Assembly (NCBI GenBank): GCA_013823325.1
Contig: PNLY01000018.1
Location: forward strand, 1-64,000
Source: Methylobacterium sp.
GTDB taxonomy: Bacteria > Pseudomonadota > Alphaproteobacteria > Rhizobiales > Beijerinckiaceae
DNA: 64,000 nucleotides
Direction: 5' to 3'
The position numbers and the translations under genes are program-made. Positions 43,519 to 52,261 of the stretch are shown here, in pieces. Under the pieces are notes generated by a model, which was not told where the DNA came from, did not search any database, and saw only the letters and a program-made list of their open reading frames with translations. The first letter of the stretch is position 1. Every line of letters begins with the position of its first letter.

Positions 43519-44394
43519 ATGAAGGGCAGGATCTTGGGGCTGGCCGCCATCGGCGTCAGCCTGGCACTGGGAGTGGTATCGGCGGCGCGAGCGCAAGCGG
43601 CGGACGCCGTGATCGACAGGATCAAGGCGAAGAAGTCGATCTCGATCGGCTATCGCGAGGCCTCAATTCCCTTCTCCTATATCGATGCGCAGGGGAAGCC
43701 GACCGGCTATTCGACCGATCTTTGCATCAAAGTCGCGGCGACCGTGAAAACGGCGCTCGGCCTGTCCGATCTCGAGATCAAATGGGTGCCGGTCAACCTG
43801 CAGAATCGCATCCCGCTGGTCGCGAACGGCACCGTCGACATTTCCTGCGAGTCGGCGGTGAACACGATCGGGCGCCAGGCCCAGGTGGACTTTTCAAGCC
43901 CCTTCTTCATCTCCTCGACGCGGCTCCTGGTGAAGTCGAAGTCCGGCATCGCCGAGCTCGCCGACCTCAAGGGCAAGTCGATCGCCCTGCCGATCAACTC
44001 GGTCCCCGAGCGCCTGATCAAATCCCTTGTCGAGCGCGACAAGCTCAATATCCGGATCGTTCCGGTGCGCGACAATTCGGAGGGCTTCCTTGCCCTGTCC
44101 ACCGATCGCGTCGATGCCTTCTCGACCGACGACATTCTCCTGTTCGGCCTTCGCAGCAAGGCGCCGTCGCCCGCCGACTACGAGGTTGTCGGCCAGCCGC
44201 TCTCCTACGACAGCTATGGCTTCCTCGTTCAGAAGAACAGCACGGTGTTCCTGTCGCTGGTGAATGCGACGCTCGCCCGGCTCGCGCGCGATGGCGAGCT
44301 CGCCAAGGTCTACGGAACCTGGTTCGAGCCACTGGGCGTGCCGCTTTCGGCGCCGCTGGCGACCACTTTCCAGATCATCGGGATTCCCGAGTGA
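43519..44394 (+). CDS. gltI: Glutamate/aspartate-type amino-acid binding protein (GltI-like)
   Basis: A 291-residue family-3 binding protein with Sec signal peptide (cleavage near ARAQA-ADAVID). It follows E. coli GltI: SIGYREASIPFSYID, NLQNRIPLVANGTVDISCES, FSSPFFISSTRLLVKSKSG, IRIVPVRDNSEGFLALSTDR and VDAFSTDDILLFG. GltI binds L-glutamate and L-aspartate, so a dicarboxylic or related amino acid is likely. The ATG at 43519 begins the hydrophobic leader; another lies 12 bases upstream. Confidence 0.9.
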   Translation: MKGRILGLAAIGVSLALGVVSAARAQAADAVIDRIKAKKSISIGYREASIPFSYIDAQGKPTGYSTDLCIKVAATVKTALGLSDLEIKWVPVNLQNRIPLVANGTVDISCESAVNTIGRQAQVDFSSPFFISSTRLLVKSKSGIAELADLKGKSIALPINSVPERLIKSLVERDKLNIRIVPVRDNSEGFLALSTDRVDAFSTDDILLFGLRSKAPSPADYEVVGQPLSYDSYGFLVQKNSTVFLSLVNATLARLARDGELAKVYGTWFEPLGVPLSAPLATTFQIIGIPE

Positions 44395-44437
44395 AGCGGG
44401 GCGGGAGTTTCGGGGGCAGGGCGGGGAAGAGCACGCC

Positions 44438-45154
44438 ATGAACTACGCATGGAACTGGGGCGTCCTCTTCCAGTCCCCCTATCTGGGATGGCTAGGCCAG
44501 GGCATCGCCATGACGCTGGCGGTCTCGGTCGCAGCCTGGGTCATCGCGCTCAGCCTGGGGACGCTGATCGGCGTCTTCCACAGCGGCGCCTCAGGCGTGG
44601 TGCGCCTCGCCACCGGCTCGTACATCAATCTGTTCCGGAACGTGCCGCTGCTCCTGCAGATGTTCCTCTGGTTCTTCGTCGTGCCCGAGCTGCTGCCGAA
44701 GGCCGCGGGGATATGGCTGAAGCGCGAGCTGCCCCATCCCGAAGTCGTGACGGCGATCGTGGCGCTGGGATTGTTCACCGCCTCGCGCGTTGCGGTCCAG
44801 GTTGCCGCCGGCATCGCCGCCGTGTCCCGCGGCCAGTCGATGGCGGCGCGCGCCTCGGGGCTTTCCACAATACAGGCCTATCGGTTCGTCCTGCTGCCCC
44901 AGGCCTTCAGGATCGTCATACCGCCGATGACCTCGGAATTCCTGACGATCTTCAAGAACTCCTCCATCGCGCTGACCATCGGCGTCTACGAGCTGACGGC
45001 GCAGACCCAGCAGATCCAGAGCTTCACCTATCAGGGCTTCGAGGCCTTCACCGCCGCGACCGTCGTCTACATGACGATCGCCCTGATGGTGACGACGCTA
45101 ATGACCGTCATCGAACGCAAGGTCTCGATCCCCGGTCGAACCGCGAGAGGATGA
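44438..45154 (+). CDS. gltJ: Amino-acid ABC transporter permease (GltJ-like)
   Basis: A 238-residue HisMQ-type permease starting MNYAWNWGVLFQSPYLGWL, like GltJ. Shared segments include FRNVPLLLQMFLWFFVVPEL, GLFTASRVAVQVAAGI, PPMTSEFLTIFKNSSIALTI and the C-terminal TVIERKVSIPG. The ATG at 44438 is chosen on this similarity. It forms the channel with GltK-like 45158-45820. Confidence 0.92.
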   Translation: MNYAWNWGVLFQSPYLGWLGQGIAMTLAVSVAAWVIALSLGTLIGVFHSGASGVVRLATGSYINLFRNVPLLLQMFLWFFVVPELLPKAAGIWLKRELPHPEVVTAIVALGLFTASRVAVQVAAGIAAVSRGQSMAARASGLSTIQAYRFVLLPQAFRIVIPPMTSEFLTIFKNSSIALTIGVYELTAQTQQIQSFTYQGFEAFTAATVVYMTIALMVTTLMTVIERKVSIPGRTARG

Positions 45155-45157
45155 GCA

Positions 45158-45820
45158 ATGTCCGGCTTCGACATCTCCGTCATTCTCGATGCTCTGCCCT
45201 TGCTGGCGAAGGGGCTCGGCCTCAGCCTCGGGCTGACCGCAATCGCCATGATCGGTGGCCTGGCGCTCGGCCTGGTCATCGCCATCGTCCGCCTCTCGCG
45301 CTTCCGTGTCCTGGCACTGCTCGCTGCGCTCTATGTGAACGGCTTCAGGGCCGTGCCGCTGATTCTCGTGATCTTCTGGTTCTACTTCCTGGTGCCGCTC
45401 CTGCTCGGTCGGCCGGTCGGCGCGCTCTACTCGGTGCTGATCGCCTTCGTCATGTTCGAGGGGGCCTATTATTCCGAGATCATTCGGGCCGGCCTGAAGA
45501 GCGTCCGGCCGGGGCAGTGGCAGGCAGCGCAGGCCTCCGGCATGACCTATCTCCAAGCGGTCCGGCTCGTCGTGCTGCCGCAGGCGCTGCGCAAGATGGC
45601 GCCGCTGATGGTCACGCAGGGCGTCGTGCTCTTCCAGGATACGTCGCTGGTCTATGTCGTGTCCCTCCACGACTTCATGACCTCGGCCAGCATCGTCGCG
45701 AACACCCAGAACCGCATCGTCGAGCTCTATGTGTTCGCGGCGCTCGTCTACCTCGCTCTCTGCACCGCCGGCGGCACCCTGGCGCAGCGCCTGAGCAGCG
45801 ACCGGCAGCGTGCGCATTAG
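45158..45820 (+). CDS. gltK: Amino-acid ABC transporter permease (GltK-like)
   Basis: A 220-residue HisMQ-type permease with YVNGFRAVPLILVIFWFYFL, FEGAYYSEIIRAGLKSVRPG and QWQAAQASGMTYLQAVRLVV (EAA-like coupling loop). It resembles GltK. It begins 3 bases after the GltJ-like stop, in one operon with binding protein and ATPase. Confidence 0.92.
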   Translation: MSGFDISVILDALPLLAKGLGLSLGLTAIAMIGGLALGLVIAIVRLSRFRVLALLAALYVNGFRAVPLILVIFWFYFLVPLLLGRPVGALYSVLIAFVMFEGAYYSEIIRAGLKSVRPGQWQAAQASGMTYLQAVRLVVLPQALRKMAPLMVTQGVVLFQDTSLVYVVSLHDFMTSASIVANTQNRIVELYVFAALVYLALCTAGGTLAQRLSSDRQRAH

Positions 45821-45859
45821 CGTCGCCGGCGCCCCATTCCCTCGCAACCGCGGGCCAGC

Positions 45860-46606
45860 ATGAACGACATGGTCGAGATGATAAGAATCGAAGGACTGTC
45901 CAAGAGCTATGGCGACGTCGCGGTCCTGCGGAACTGCAGCCTCGACGTCGCGCGCGGCGAAGTCGTGGTGATTTGCGGGCCGTCGGGCTCGGGCAAGAGC
46001 ACTTTCGTCAAATGCATCAACGGGATCGAGCCGGTCCAGGCAGGCCGCATCGCGATCGATGGCGAGAACCTCCCTTCGAAGCCCGCGGCAGCCGCGAGGG
46101 TCCGGGCGCGGGTGGGTATGGTGTTCCAGCACTTCGAGCTCTACCCGCACCTCACGGTGCTGGAGAATGTCTGCCTGGCGCAGATCCACGTGCTCAAGCG
46201 CAGCCGCGACGAAGCCCAGGAGAAGGCGCGCAGCCTGCTCCGACGTGTCGGTCTCGCCGACAAGGAAGCGTCCTATCCGGCGCAGCTCTCGGGCGGGCAG
46301 CAGCAGCGCATCGCCATCGTCCGGGCGCTGGCCATGGACCCGGTCGCCATGCTCTTCGACGAGCCGACCTCCGCCCTGGATCCGGAGATGATCGGCGAGG
46401 TGTTGGCGGTGATGCTGGAGCTCGCCCGCGAGGGCATGACCATGGTCGTCGTCACCCACAAAATGGGCTTCGCCAAGGCGGCCGCCGACCGGGTCGTCTT
46501 CATGGACCAGGGCGAGATCGTCGAGGTCGCCGAAACCGCGCGCTTCTTCGCCGAGCCGGCCTCGGAACGCGCCCGCCTCTTCCTCTCGCGTATCCTGACC
46601 CACTGA
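45860..46606 (+). CDS. gltL: Amino-acid ABC transporter ATPase (GltL/GlnQ-like)
   Basis: A 248-residue polar-amino-acid ATPase. Walker [11 protein letters not shown]-loop [13 protein letters not shown], signature [14 protein letters not shown], Walker [16 protein letters not shown] and switch VVTHKMGFA. The start could be ATG 45860 or the ATGs at 45869 or 45878 just before [10 protein letters not shown]. It ends one base before the dehydratase start. Confidence 0.92.
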   Translation: MNDMVEMIRIEGLSKSYGDVAVLRNCSLDVARGEVVVICGPSGSGKSTFVKCINGIEPVQAGRIAIDGENLPSKPAAAARVRARVGMVFQHFELYPHLTVLENVCLAQIHVLKRSRDEAQEKARSLLRRVGLADKEASYPAQLSGGQQQRIAIVRALAMDPVAMLFDEPTSALDPEMIGEVLAVMLELAREGMTMVVVTHKMGFAKAAADRVVFMDQGEIVEVAETARFFAEPASERARLFLSRILTH

Positions 46607-46607
46607 C

Positions 46608-47585
46608 ATGACCGACATGCCCCTGCCGAGCCCCGACGACGTCCTCGAGGCCGCCCTGGTCCTCGCGCCCGTCGCGGTTCGCACGCCGCTGCTGCGCTCG
46701 CCCGCCCTCGACCGGCTGACCGGTGGTGAGATCCTGCTGAAATGCGAGAATCTGCAGCGCTCCGGCGCCTTCAAGTTCCGTGGCGCCTATAACCGGCTGC
46801 ATCGTCTCGAACGCGCGGCCTTCCCTGGCGGCGTCGTCGCGTATTCCACCGGCAACCACGGCCAGGCCGTGGCGACGGTGGGCCGGATGCTCGATATCCG
46901 CGCGACCATCGTCATGCCGAGCGACGCCCCCGCCAACAAGATCGCCAAGGTACGCGAGAACGAGGGCGAGGTCGTGCTCTACGAGCGCGGCAAGCAATCG
47001 CGCGAGGAGATCGCGGCGCGCATCGCCGCACGCATGCCGGTGGCCGTGGTCCCGCCGGGCGACGACCGCTTCGTCATCGCCGGCCAGGGCACGGCCTTCC
47101 TCGAAGCCTCCGAGCAGGCGGACGGAGACGTTGATCTCGTGATCGTGCCCTGTGGCGGCGGCGGGCTTGCCGCGGGAACTGGCCTCGCCATGGAGGCGGT
47201 GGGTTCGCGGGCGGAGCTCTGGGCGGCCGAGCCGGAGGATTTCGACGATACGCGGCGCTCGCTCGCGAGCGGCAAGCGCGAGGTTAACGAACGCCTTTCC
47301 GGCTCGCTTTGCGATGCGCTGCTGGCGCCGACGCCGGCGGAGCTGCCCTTCTCCTTCAACCGTCGCAAGCTGTCGCGGGTCCTGACGGCCTCGGATGACG
47401 ACGTGCTCGCCGCCATCCGCTTCGCCTTCGACCATCTGCGCCTCGTCGTCGAGCCTGGCGGGGCCATCGCCCTGGCGTCGCTGCTGAAGCAGCCCGAGGC
47501 GTTGCGTGGGCGGCGCGCGGTGGTGCTGCTCTCGGGCGGCAATGTCGAGCCGAACGTCTTCCGCAGGGCGCTCAACCCCGATTGA
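46608..47585 (+). CDS. PLP-dependent threonine/serine dehydratase-like ammonia-lyase (candidate 3-hydroxyaspartate dehydratase)
   Basis: A 325-residue fold-type II PLP enzyme. The Schiff-base lysine is Lys56 in SGAFKFRGA; the phosphate-binding loop is CGGGGLAAG near residue 182; the C-terminal VLLSGGNVEPN is conserved. Its length lacks the ACT domain of biosynthetic threonine deaminase, so it is a catabolic type like serine/threonine dehydratase, 3-hydroxyaspartate dehydratase (BhcB) or serine racemase. The Glt-type importer and AspDH-like protein in the same regulon favour a hydroxylated aspartate, which would yield iminosuccinate. Confidence 0.87.
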   Translation: MTDMPLPSPDDVLEAALVLAPVAVRTPLLRSPALDRLTGGEILLKCENLQRSGAFKFRGAYNRLHRLERAAFPGGVVAYSTGNHGQAVATVGRMLDIRATIVMPSDAPANKIAKVRENEGEVVLYERGKQSREEIAARIAARMPVAVVPPGDDRFVIAGQGTAFLEASEQADGDVDLVIVPCGGGGLAAGTGLAMEAVGSRAELWAAEPEDFDDTRRSLASGKREVNERLSGSLCDALLAPTPAELPFSFNRRKLSRVLTASDDDVLAAIRFAFDHLRLVVEPGGAIALASLLKQPEALRGRRAVVLLSGGNVEPNVFRRALNPD

Positions 47586-47648
47586 GCGCTGCCAACCTCA
47601 CCGACCGAACCCCAAGCCTCGTTCATCAAGCCGCCGACAGGGACCAAC

Positions 47649-48860
47649 ATGTCTTCGCTCGCCAACAAGTTCGCAGCCCTCTCGACTGACAACGCACCCG
47701 GACAGGAGGTGAGGCGCTGGGATGCCGACATCCGGGCCTTGATGATCGGGGAGGCGCTGCCGGGCCGGGCCGTCGACTTCTCCCATGGCGATGTCGACGC
47801 CTTCCCGCCGCCGCCGGACGCCATGGAGCGTTTCTCCGAGGCGGTGCGGATCGGCGGGCGCCAAGCCTACACCGAATATCGCGGCTCAGCGGACATCCGC
47901 GCCGAGCTGGCGAGGCGGCTCGAGGCCTTCACCGGCGCCCCGGTCTCGACCGATGCCGGCGTCATCGTCACGCCCGGCACGCAGGGCGCGCTGTTCCTGG
48001 CGATGGCCGCGACAGTCGCCGCCGGCGACAAGGTCGCGATCGTCCAGCCGGACTATTTCGCCAACCGCAAGCTGGTGCAGTTCTTCGGCGGCGAGGTCGT
48101 ACCGATCGCGATGGACTATCTCGGTGGCGGTGACGGGGCTGGTCTCGATCTGTCGGCGCTGGAGGCAGCCTTCGTGGCCGGCGCGAAGGTCTTCGTCTTC
48201 TCCAACCCCAACAACCCGACCGGAGCGGTCTACTCGCAGCGCGAGATCGGACGGATCGCGGATCTGGCGAAGCGCTACGGCGTCACGGTTATTGCCGACC
48301 AGCTCTACTCCCGTCTGCGCTATGACGGCGAAAGCTACACGCATATCCGCGCCAGCGGCCTTCCCGACGAGCAATGCGTGACGATCATGGGCCCGTCCAA
48401 GACCGAGTCGCTCAGCGGCTACCGCCTCGGCGTCGCCTTCGGCGCGCCGGCGATCATCGACCGGATGGAGAAGCTCCAGGCGATCGTCTCGCTGCGGGCG
48501 GCGGGCTACAATCAGGCGGTACTACGTTCCTGGTTCGCCGAGCCTGCAGGCTGGATGGCGCGCAGGGTGGGCGAGCATCAGGGCATTCGCGACGAACTCC
48601 TGGCGGTTTTTGCCGCGGCCGGCTTTCCGAACCGCCGCCCGCAGGCCGGAAGCTACCTGTTCCCAACCTTGCCGGCCTTGCGTGTCCCACCGCTCGATTT
48701 CACCCGCCTGCTGCGCCAGCAGGCCAACGTCATCGTCACGCCGGGAACCGAATTTGGCCCACATCCCTGCAGCATCCGCTTGAACTTCTCGCAGGACCGG
48801 AGCGCAGCGCTGGATGCTGCACGCCGGATCGTCGAGATGGTTGAGCGATACAGACCCTGA
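47649..48860 (+). CDS. PLP-dependent aminotransferase, class I/II
   Basis: A 403-residue fold-type I aminotransferase. PLP-binding features are PGTQGALF (109-116), SNPNNPTG (185-192), IADQLYSRLRYDG with the conserved Asp217 and Tyr220, and Lys251 in MGPSKTESLSGYRLG, with Arg near NFSQD for the carboxylate. It probably transaminates aspartate or the product of the regulon's pathway with a 2-oxoacid. It follows the dehydratase by 63 bases and is the last gene of the GntR operon. Confidence 0.88.
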   Translation: MSSLANKFAALSTDNAPGQEVRRWDADIRALMIGEALPGRAVDFSHGDVDAFPPPPDAMERFSEAVRIGGRQAYTEYRGSADIRAELARRLEAFTGAPVSTDAGVIVTPGTQGALFLAMAATVAAGDKVAIVQPDYFANRKLVQFFGGEVVPIAMDYLGGGDGAGLDLSALEAAFVAGAKVFVFSNPNNPTGAVYSQREIGRIADLAKRYGVTVIADQLYSRLRYDGESYTHIRASGLPDEQCVTIMGPSKTESLSGYRLGVAFGAPAIIDRMEKLQAIVSLRAAGYNQAVLRSWFAEPAGWMARRVGEHQGIRDELLAVFAAAGFPNRRPQAGSYLFPTLPALRVPPLDFTRLLRQQANVIVTPGTEFGPHPCSIRLNFSQDRSAALDAARRIVEMVERYRP

Positions 48861-49104
48861 ATGAATCGGCCCCAGTGATCGGTGGGGAGAGGGCGCTCGA
48901 GACTGAGTTCGTGAAACAGCGCCCTTGCGCCATCTGCCACCCGCCTAGCATCGCGCCGTCGTCCGTCCAAGGAAGACTGGATCAGGATTTCATCACCTCA
49001 GCAACGACGACGCTTCTAACGCTGTCGGCGCATACGCGACTCGCATTTCAGCGGTCGGGCCGCTAGCGTAGCGGATGTGAGTTGCGTAGCGATGAGGTAG
49101 TGTC
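48861..49104. other. Intergenic region after the amino-acid operon
   Basis: These 244 bases separate the aminotransferase stop from a small gene. Base composition is slightly lower in GC than the flanks. I see no strong terminator, RNA or palindrome; a GAGGTAG ribosome-binding site at its end belongs to the small gene. Confidence 0.35.
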
Positions 49105-49350
49105 ATGCCCAACGCCGACGCCGTAGTGATCTCGTCTTATGAACAGCGGAAAGCGGCTGTGCTGCGAGCTGCACAGCTGATCTCGTCCTCGAGGGGCTCC
49201 GATGGCGAGCGGGAGTTCGAGATGCTGACTGAGGCAATCGCGGATTTCGATATCCGCCAGGAAGCTCTCGGCTATATCGAGATCCCGCCAGCCTTCATGC
49301 GTTTCCTGTCCAGTGGGCATCAGGGCCGACTTTCCGGCAGCCGTCGCTGA
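49105..49350 (+). CDS. Small protein of unknown function, HigA-antitoxin-N-terminus-like
   Basis: An 81-residue hydrophilic, helical protein (YEQRKAAVLRAAQLISSS, EREFEMLTEAIADFD). A GAGG ribosome-binding site lies 7 bases before the ATG. The pattern of an aromatic-led helix followed by E-x-L-x-x-I/V-x-x-(Y/F)-(E/D) resembles the N-terminal part of HigA/DUF-type antitoxins, but the HTH is absent and there is no toxin gene beside it. It may be an orphan remnant or an unrelated small protein. Lower-GC codon use than its neighbours hints at transfer. Confidence 0.55.
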   Translation: MPNADAVVISSYEQRKAAVLRAAQLISSSRGSDGEREFEMLTEAIADFDIRQEALGYIEIPPAFMRFLSSGHQGRLSGSRR

Positions 49351-49412
49351 GACGGAAAAGGGCTCGTCCGGAGGCGCCGCGCCCCGATACCGAGAGCACC
49401 GGGCGTCTTGGC

Positions 49413-50354
49413 TTACGCCTTGCGGGGTGCTGACGTCACCAGCCAGATGCCGAGAACGATGATGGCGAAGCCTGCGAAGTGGAACCAGGCGATCTGCTCG
49501 CCGAGCACGATGAAGCCCAGCACCGCGCTGGTCGGCGGCAGGAGGTGCATGAACATCCCCGTCCTGCCGGGGCCGAGCGCCGTAACCGAGCGGTTCCAGA
49601 AGATATAGGCAAGGATCGAGGGGAAGACCGCGAAATAGATCAGCGCGCCGGCGGTCGCCATGGTGAGCCGGAAGCCGCCTTGCGCTGCGTATTCCCAGGC
49701 GACTGCCGGCAAATGGAACAGGACGCCGAAGAACACGGTCATGCCGAGAAATGCCATCGGCGGCAGGCCCGCCGGTCGCCAGCGGATCAGCACGGTGTAC
49801 AGCGCCCAGCAGCTCATGCCGGCGAAGACCAGAATGTCGCCCCGGTTGAGCGCGACGCTCAGAAGCATCCGCGGGTCCCCGCGGCAGATCACCAGAACCG
49901 CGCCGCAGAGCGAGAGCGCGATCCCGGCAAACTGTCGCTGCGTCAGGCCCTGCTTCAGGATCAGATAGGCGAGTGTGAAGGTGACGACGGGGAGGAGGGA
50001 GTTGACCAGTGCCGCATTGGCGACCGGCGTGTAGCGCAGCGCCGCATAGACGAAGCAGTTGAAAGCGGTCACGCCGATCGCGCCGAGCAGTGCGAGGAAC
50101 GGCAGGTTGCTGCGGATGCGCGGCCAGGAGCTGGCGATCGGCCGCCAGCAGAACGGCACAAGGATGAGAAGGGCCAGACTCCAGCGCCAGAACGACATCT
50201 GCACGGGCGGAATGGCTTCGCGCATCAGCCGCGCTATCAGGAAATTGCCCGACCAGAACAATGGCGGAAGCATCGCCAGCCAATAGGCTGCGCGTGGGAC
50301 GCCCGCCTGCTGCTTCGTGGCCGGGATCGTCCCGCCGGCAGGTTCAGTGCGCAT
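49413..50354 (-). CDS. DMT-superfamily transporter (EamA family)
   Basis: A 313-residue membrane protein with ten hydrophobic segments in two EamA repeats (for example FWSGNFLIARLMREAIPP and the second half from GDILVFAGMSCWALYTVLIRW). The family exports or imports small metabolites and amino acids. The ATG at 50354 overlaps the stop of the ABC permease gene by 11 bases, so it is probably the last gene of the aromatic-acid transport operon. It may export excess intermediates. Function not assignable. Confidence 0.87.
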   Translation of the reverse strand: MRTEPAGGTIPATKQQAGVPRAAYWLAMLPPLFWSGNFLIARLMREAIPPVQMSFWRWSLALLILVPFCWRPIASSWPRIRSNLPFLALLGAIGVTAFNCFVYAALRYTPVANAALVNSLLPVVTFTLAYLILKQGLTQRQFAGIALSLCGAVLVICRGDPRMLLSVALNRGDILVFAGMSCWALYTVLIRWRPAGLPPMAFLGMTVFFGVLFHLPAVAWEYAAQGGFRLTMATAGALIYFAVFPSILAYIFWNRSVTALGPGRTGMFMHLLPPTSAVLGFIVLGEQIAWFHFAGFAIIVLGIWLVTSAPRKA

Positions 50355-51156
50355 CCGAGGGGCGCCTGGCGCTGCGCAGCTCGGTGTAGCGTCCGAGCAC
50401 CACATTCACGCCGACGGCCAGGAGGAAGACGACGATCAGCAGGGCATACATGCGCGGCATGTCGAAGGTCGCGTAGGTCTGGATCACGGCGTAGCCGAGC
50501 CCCTGATTGGCGAGTTTGGTCTCGGCCAGCAGCGTGCCGATGATGGCGACGCCGAGCCCGATGCGCAGCCCGTTGATGACCGGTGCGCGCATTGCCGGCA
50601 GGTAGATCTTGGAGATCATCTGGCCGACATTGAGCCGGAAGCTGAGGCCGACCCGGATCAGCACGGTGTCGATCTCGCGCATCGCCGCGGCGACACTGAT
50701 CGCGACCGGAAAGAACGAGGACAGCGCTCCCATCGCGACCTTGGAGCCCGGCCCGACGCCGAACCACATGATCAGCAGCGGGAAGAAGATGATCTTCGGG
50801 GTCGGTCCGAGATAGTGCAGCAGCGGCTCATAGGCGCGCTGCAGGAAGCGGTTGCTGCCGAGCAGGATGCCGACGGCGACTCCGGCGCCGCCGCCGATGA
50901 GGATCGCCAGCGCGACCTCGCCGGCTGTGACGCCGAGATTGGCATAGAAGGTCGGCTCGACCAGGAGATGGGCGAGCGCCCGCATGATGAGCAGCATCGA
51001 CGGCACGACATCGCGATAGAGCAGCCCCGAGCGCGCCGTCACCTCCCAGATCGCCAAGAGCGCCAGGATGATGCCAACCCGGGTCAGCAGAACCGCTCGC
51101 GCCTGGTCCATCCTGGCCGGGCGGCCTCGCGGATGGCCGAGGGTCGTTGTCGTCAT
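50344..51156 (-). CDS. ABC transporter permease, SsuC/TauC type
   Basis: A 270-residue permease of the nitrate/sulfonate/taurine family with six membrane segments and the coupling segment NGLRIGLGVAIIGTLLAETK. It is one of two SsuC-type permeases here; the other is at 54382-55137. It lies beside the SBP (42-base gap) and shares the operon with the decarboxylase. It likely imports phthalate or a related aromatic acid. Confidence 0.88.
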   Translation of the reverse strand: MTTTTLGHPRGRPARMDQARAVLLTRVGIILALLAIWEVTARSGLLYRDVVPSMLLIMRALAHLLVEPTFYANLGVTAGEVALAILIGGGAGVAVGILLGSNRFLQRAYEPLLHYLGPTPKIIFFPLLIMWFGVGPGSKVAMGALSSFFPVAISVAAAMREIDTVLIRVGLSFRLNVGQMISKIYLPAMRAPVINGLRIGLGVAIIGTLLAETKLANQGLGYAVIQTYATFDMPRMYALLIVVFLLAVGVNVVLGRYTELRSARRPSDAH

Positions 51157-51198
51157 CGCGTCGTCACTCCAGCTGGACGAGGCTGTCGATGTGCAGGC

Positions 51199-52164
51199 TC
51201 ACTTGCGCGGCGGAATCTGAATCAGCTCGGCGAGCTGATCCTTGGTCAATGGCTGGGCGGTGTATTTCAGCGCCACCGCATCGGGAACGATGGCGTCGAG
51301 GCCCACGATCTTGTCGGGATCGAGCGCCTCCTTCGGGAAGAAATCGTCCCGCGTGCGCTTGGCGATGGCCTCCGGAATCCCGACGAAATCGGCATAGGCC
51401 TTGATCGCCGCATCGCTGGCATACATCGCGTCGACAGTCTCGCGATAGGCGGCCATGTAGCGATCGATGACCGCCTTCTTGTTCTGGAGCACGCTGGTGT
51501 TGGTGATCAGCAGACGGACCGTCTGGCCTTTGAAGGTCTGGGTGTCGTTGCCGGTCGCGACCACGCGGATTTCGCCCTTGTCGAGCTGAGGCAGGCCAAA
51601 GGGCGGCGCGGCCCAGCCGACATCGATCTGGCCGGACATCACCTGGGTCAGCGTCGGCGCTGGGCCGCCGGTGGCGGTCGGCCGGATCTTGAGGCTGTTC
51701 TCCTTGATGAAGGCGTTGACGACGCCATGGGTCGACGAGCCATTGGTCGAGAACGAGACCGTGTGGTTCTGCAGGTCCTTGAGCGCCTTCACCGGAGAAT
51801 CGCTTTTGACGTACCAGTAGAGGTCCTTCGCCCCGGTGGTCTCGGCGCCGATGATGCGGATCGGCGCGCCCTTCGAATAGGCCGAGAGCGCACCCATGAT
51901 GCCGCCGGCGACGCCGATGTCGACACTGTTGGAGAGCACGGCCTGCTGGGTCTCGCCGCCGCCCTGAGTGTAGAGCATCTCGAGCTCGAGATTGTGCTTC
52001 TTGAAGATGCCAAGCCTCGTGCCGATCTCGGACACCGAGGTATCCCAGTTGCCGCGCTGGCCGATGGCCAGCTTGAGCTTGTCCTGGGCCGTGGCGTCCT
52101 GCGCGATCGAGAGCGCGAAGCCGAGTGCCGCAAGCGTCGACATGACCGTCTTGAACGTCGTCAT
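51199..52164 (-). CDS. ABC transporter solute-binding protein, SsuA/NMT1 type
   Basis: A 321-residue binding protein with a Sec signal peptide (ATAQ-DKLKLAIG). SsuA-like features include RLGIFKKHNLELEMLYTQGG, VDIGVAGGIMGALSAYSKGA and GQIDVGWAAPPFG. The ATG at 52164 is preceded by GGAGGACAGG. It is placed between the 4,5-dihydroxyphthalate-decarboxylase-like gene and a permease, so its ligand is probably phthalate or a precursor. Confidence 0.88.
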   Translation of the reverse strand: MTTFKTVMSTLAALGFALSIAQDATAQDKLKLAIGQRGNWDTSVSEIGTRLGIFKKHNLELEMLYTQGGGETQQAVLSNSVDIGVAGGIMGALSAYSKGAPIRIIGAETTGAKDLYWYVKSDSPVKALKDLQNHTVSFSTNGSSTHGVVNAFIKENSLKIRPTATGGPAPTLTQVMSGQIDVGWAAPPFGLPQLDKGEIRVVATGNDTQTFKGQTVRLLITNTSVLQNKKAVIDRYMAAYRETVDAMYASDAAIKAYADFVGIPEAIAKRTRDDFFPKEALDPDKIVGLDAIVPDAVALKYTAQPLTKDQLAELIQIPPRK

Positions 52165-52261
52165 CCTGTCCTCCCCTGGCGCCAGCTCGGTGTGGCTGGC
52201 CTGTGTCGTCTTGCCTTCGCTTCTGTGGCGAAGTGGAAACTCTCGAGATTGTACGGCTTCC

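Noticed and set aside
44449-46611. A 720-codon plus-strand open frame across the GltJ-GltK-GltL-like genes
   Set aside because: It is an out-of-frame shadow of three well-supported genes; its translation is Arg/Ala/Gly-rich and matches no protein pattern.
45098-46774. A 558-codon minus-strand open frame with many His/Glu/Arg residues
   Set aside because: It is antisense to the amino-acid permease and ATPase genes, with the typical shadow composition.
48865-48895. A possible terminator after the aminotransferase (CCCCA/TGGGG)
   Set aside because: A 5-bp stem without a T-run is not enough to call a terminator.
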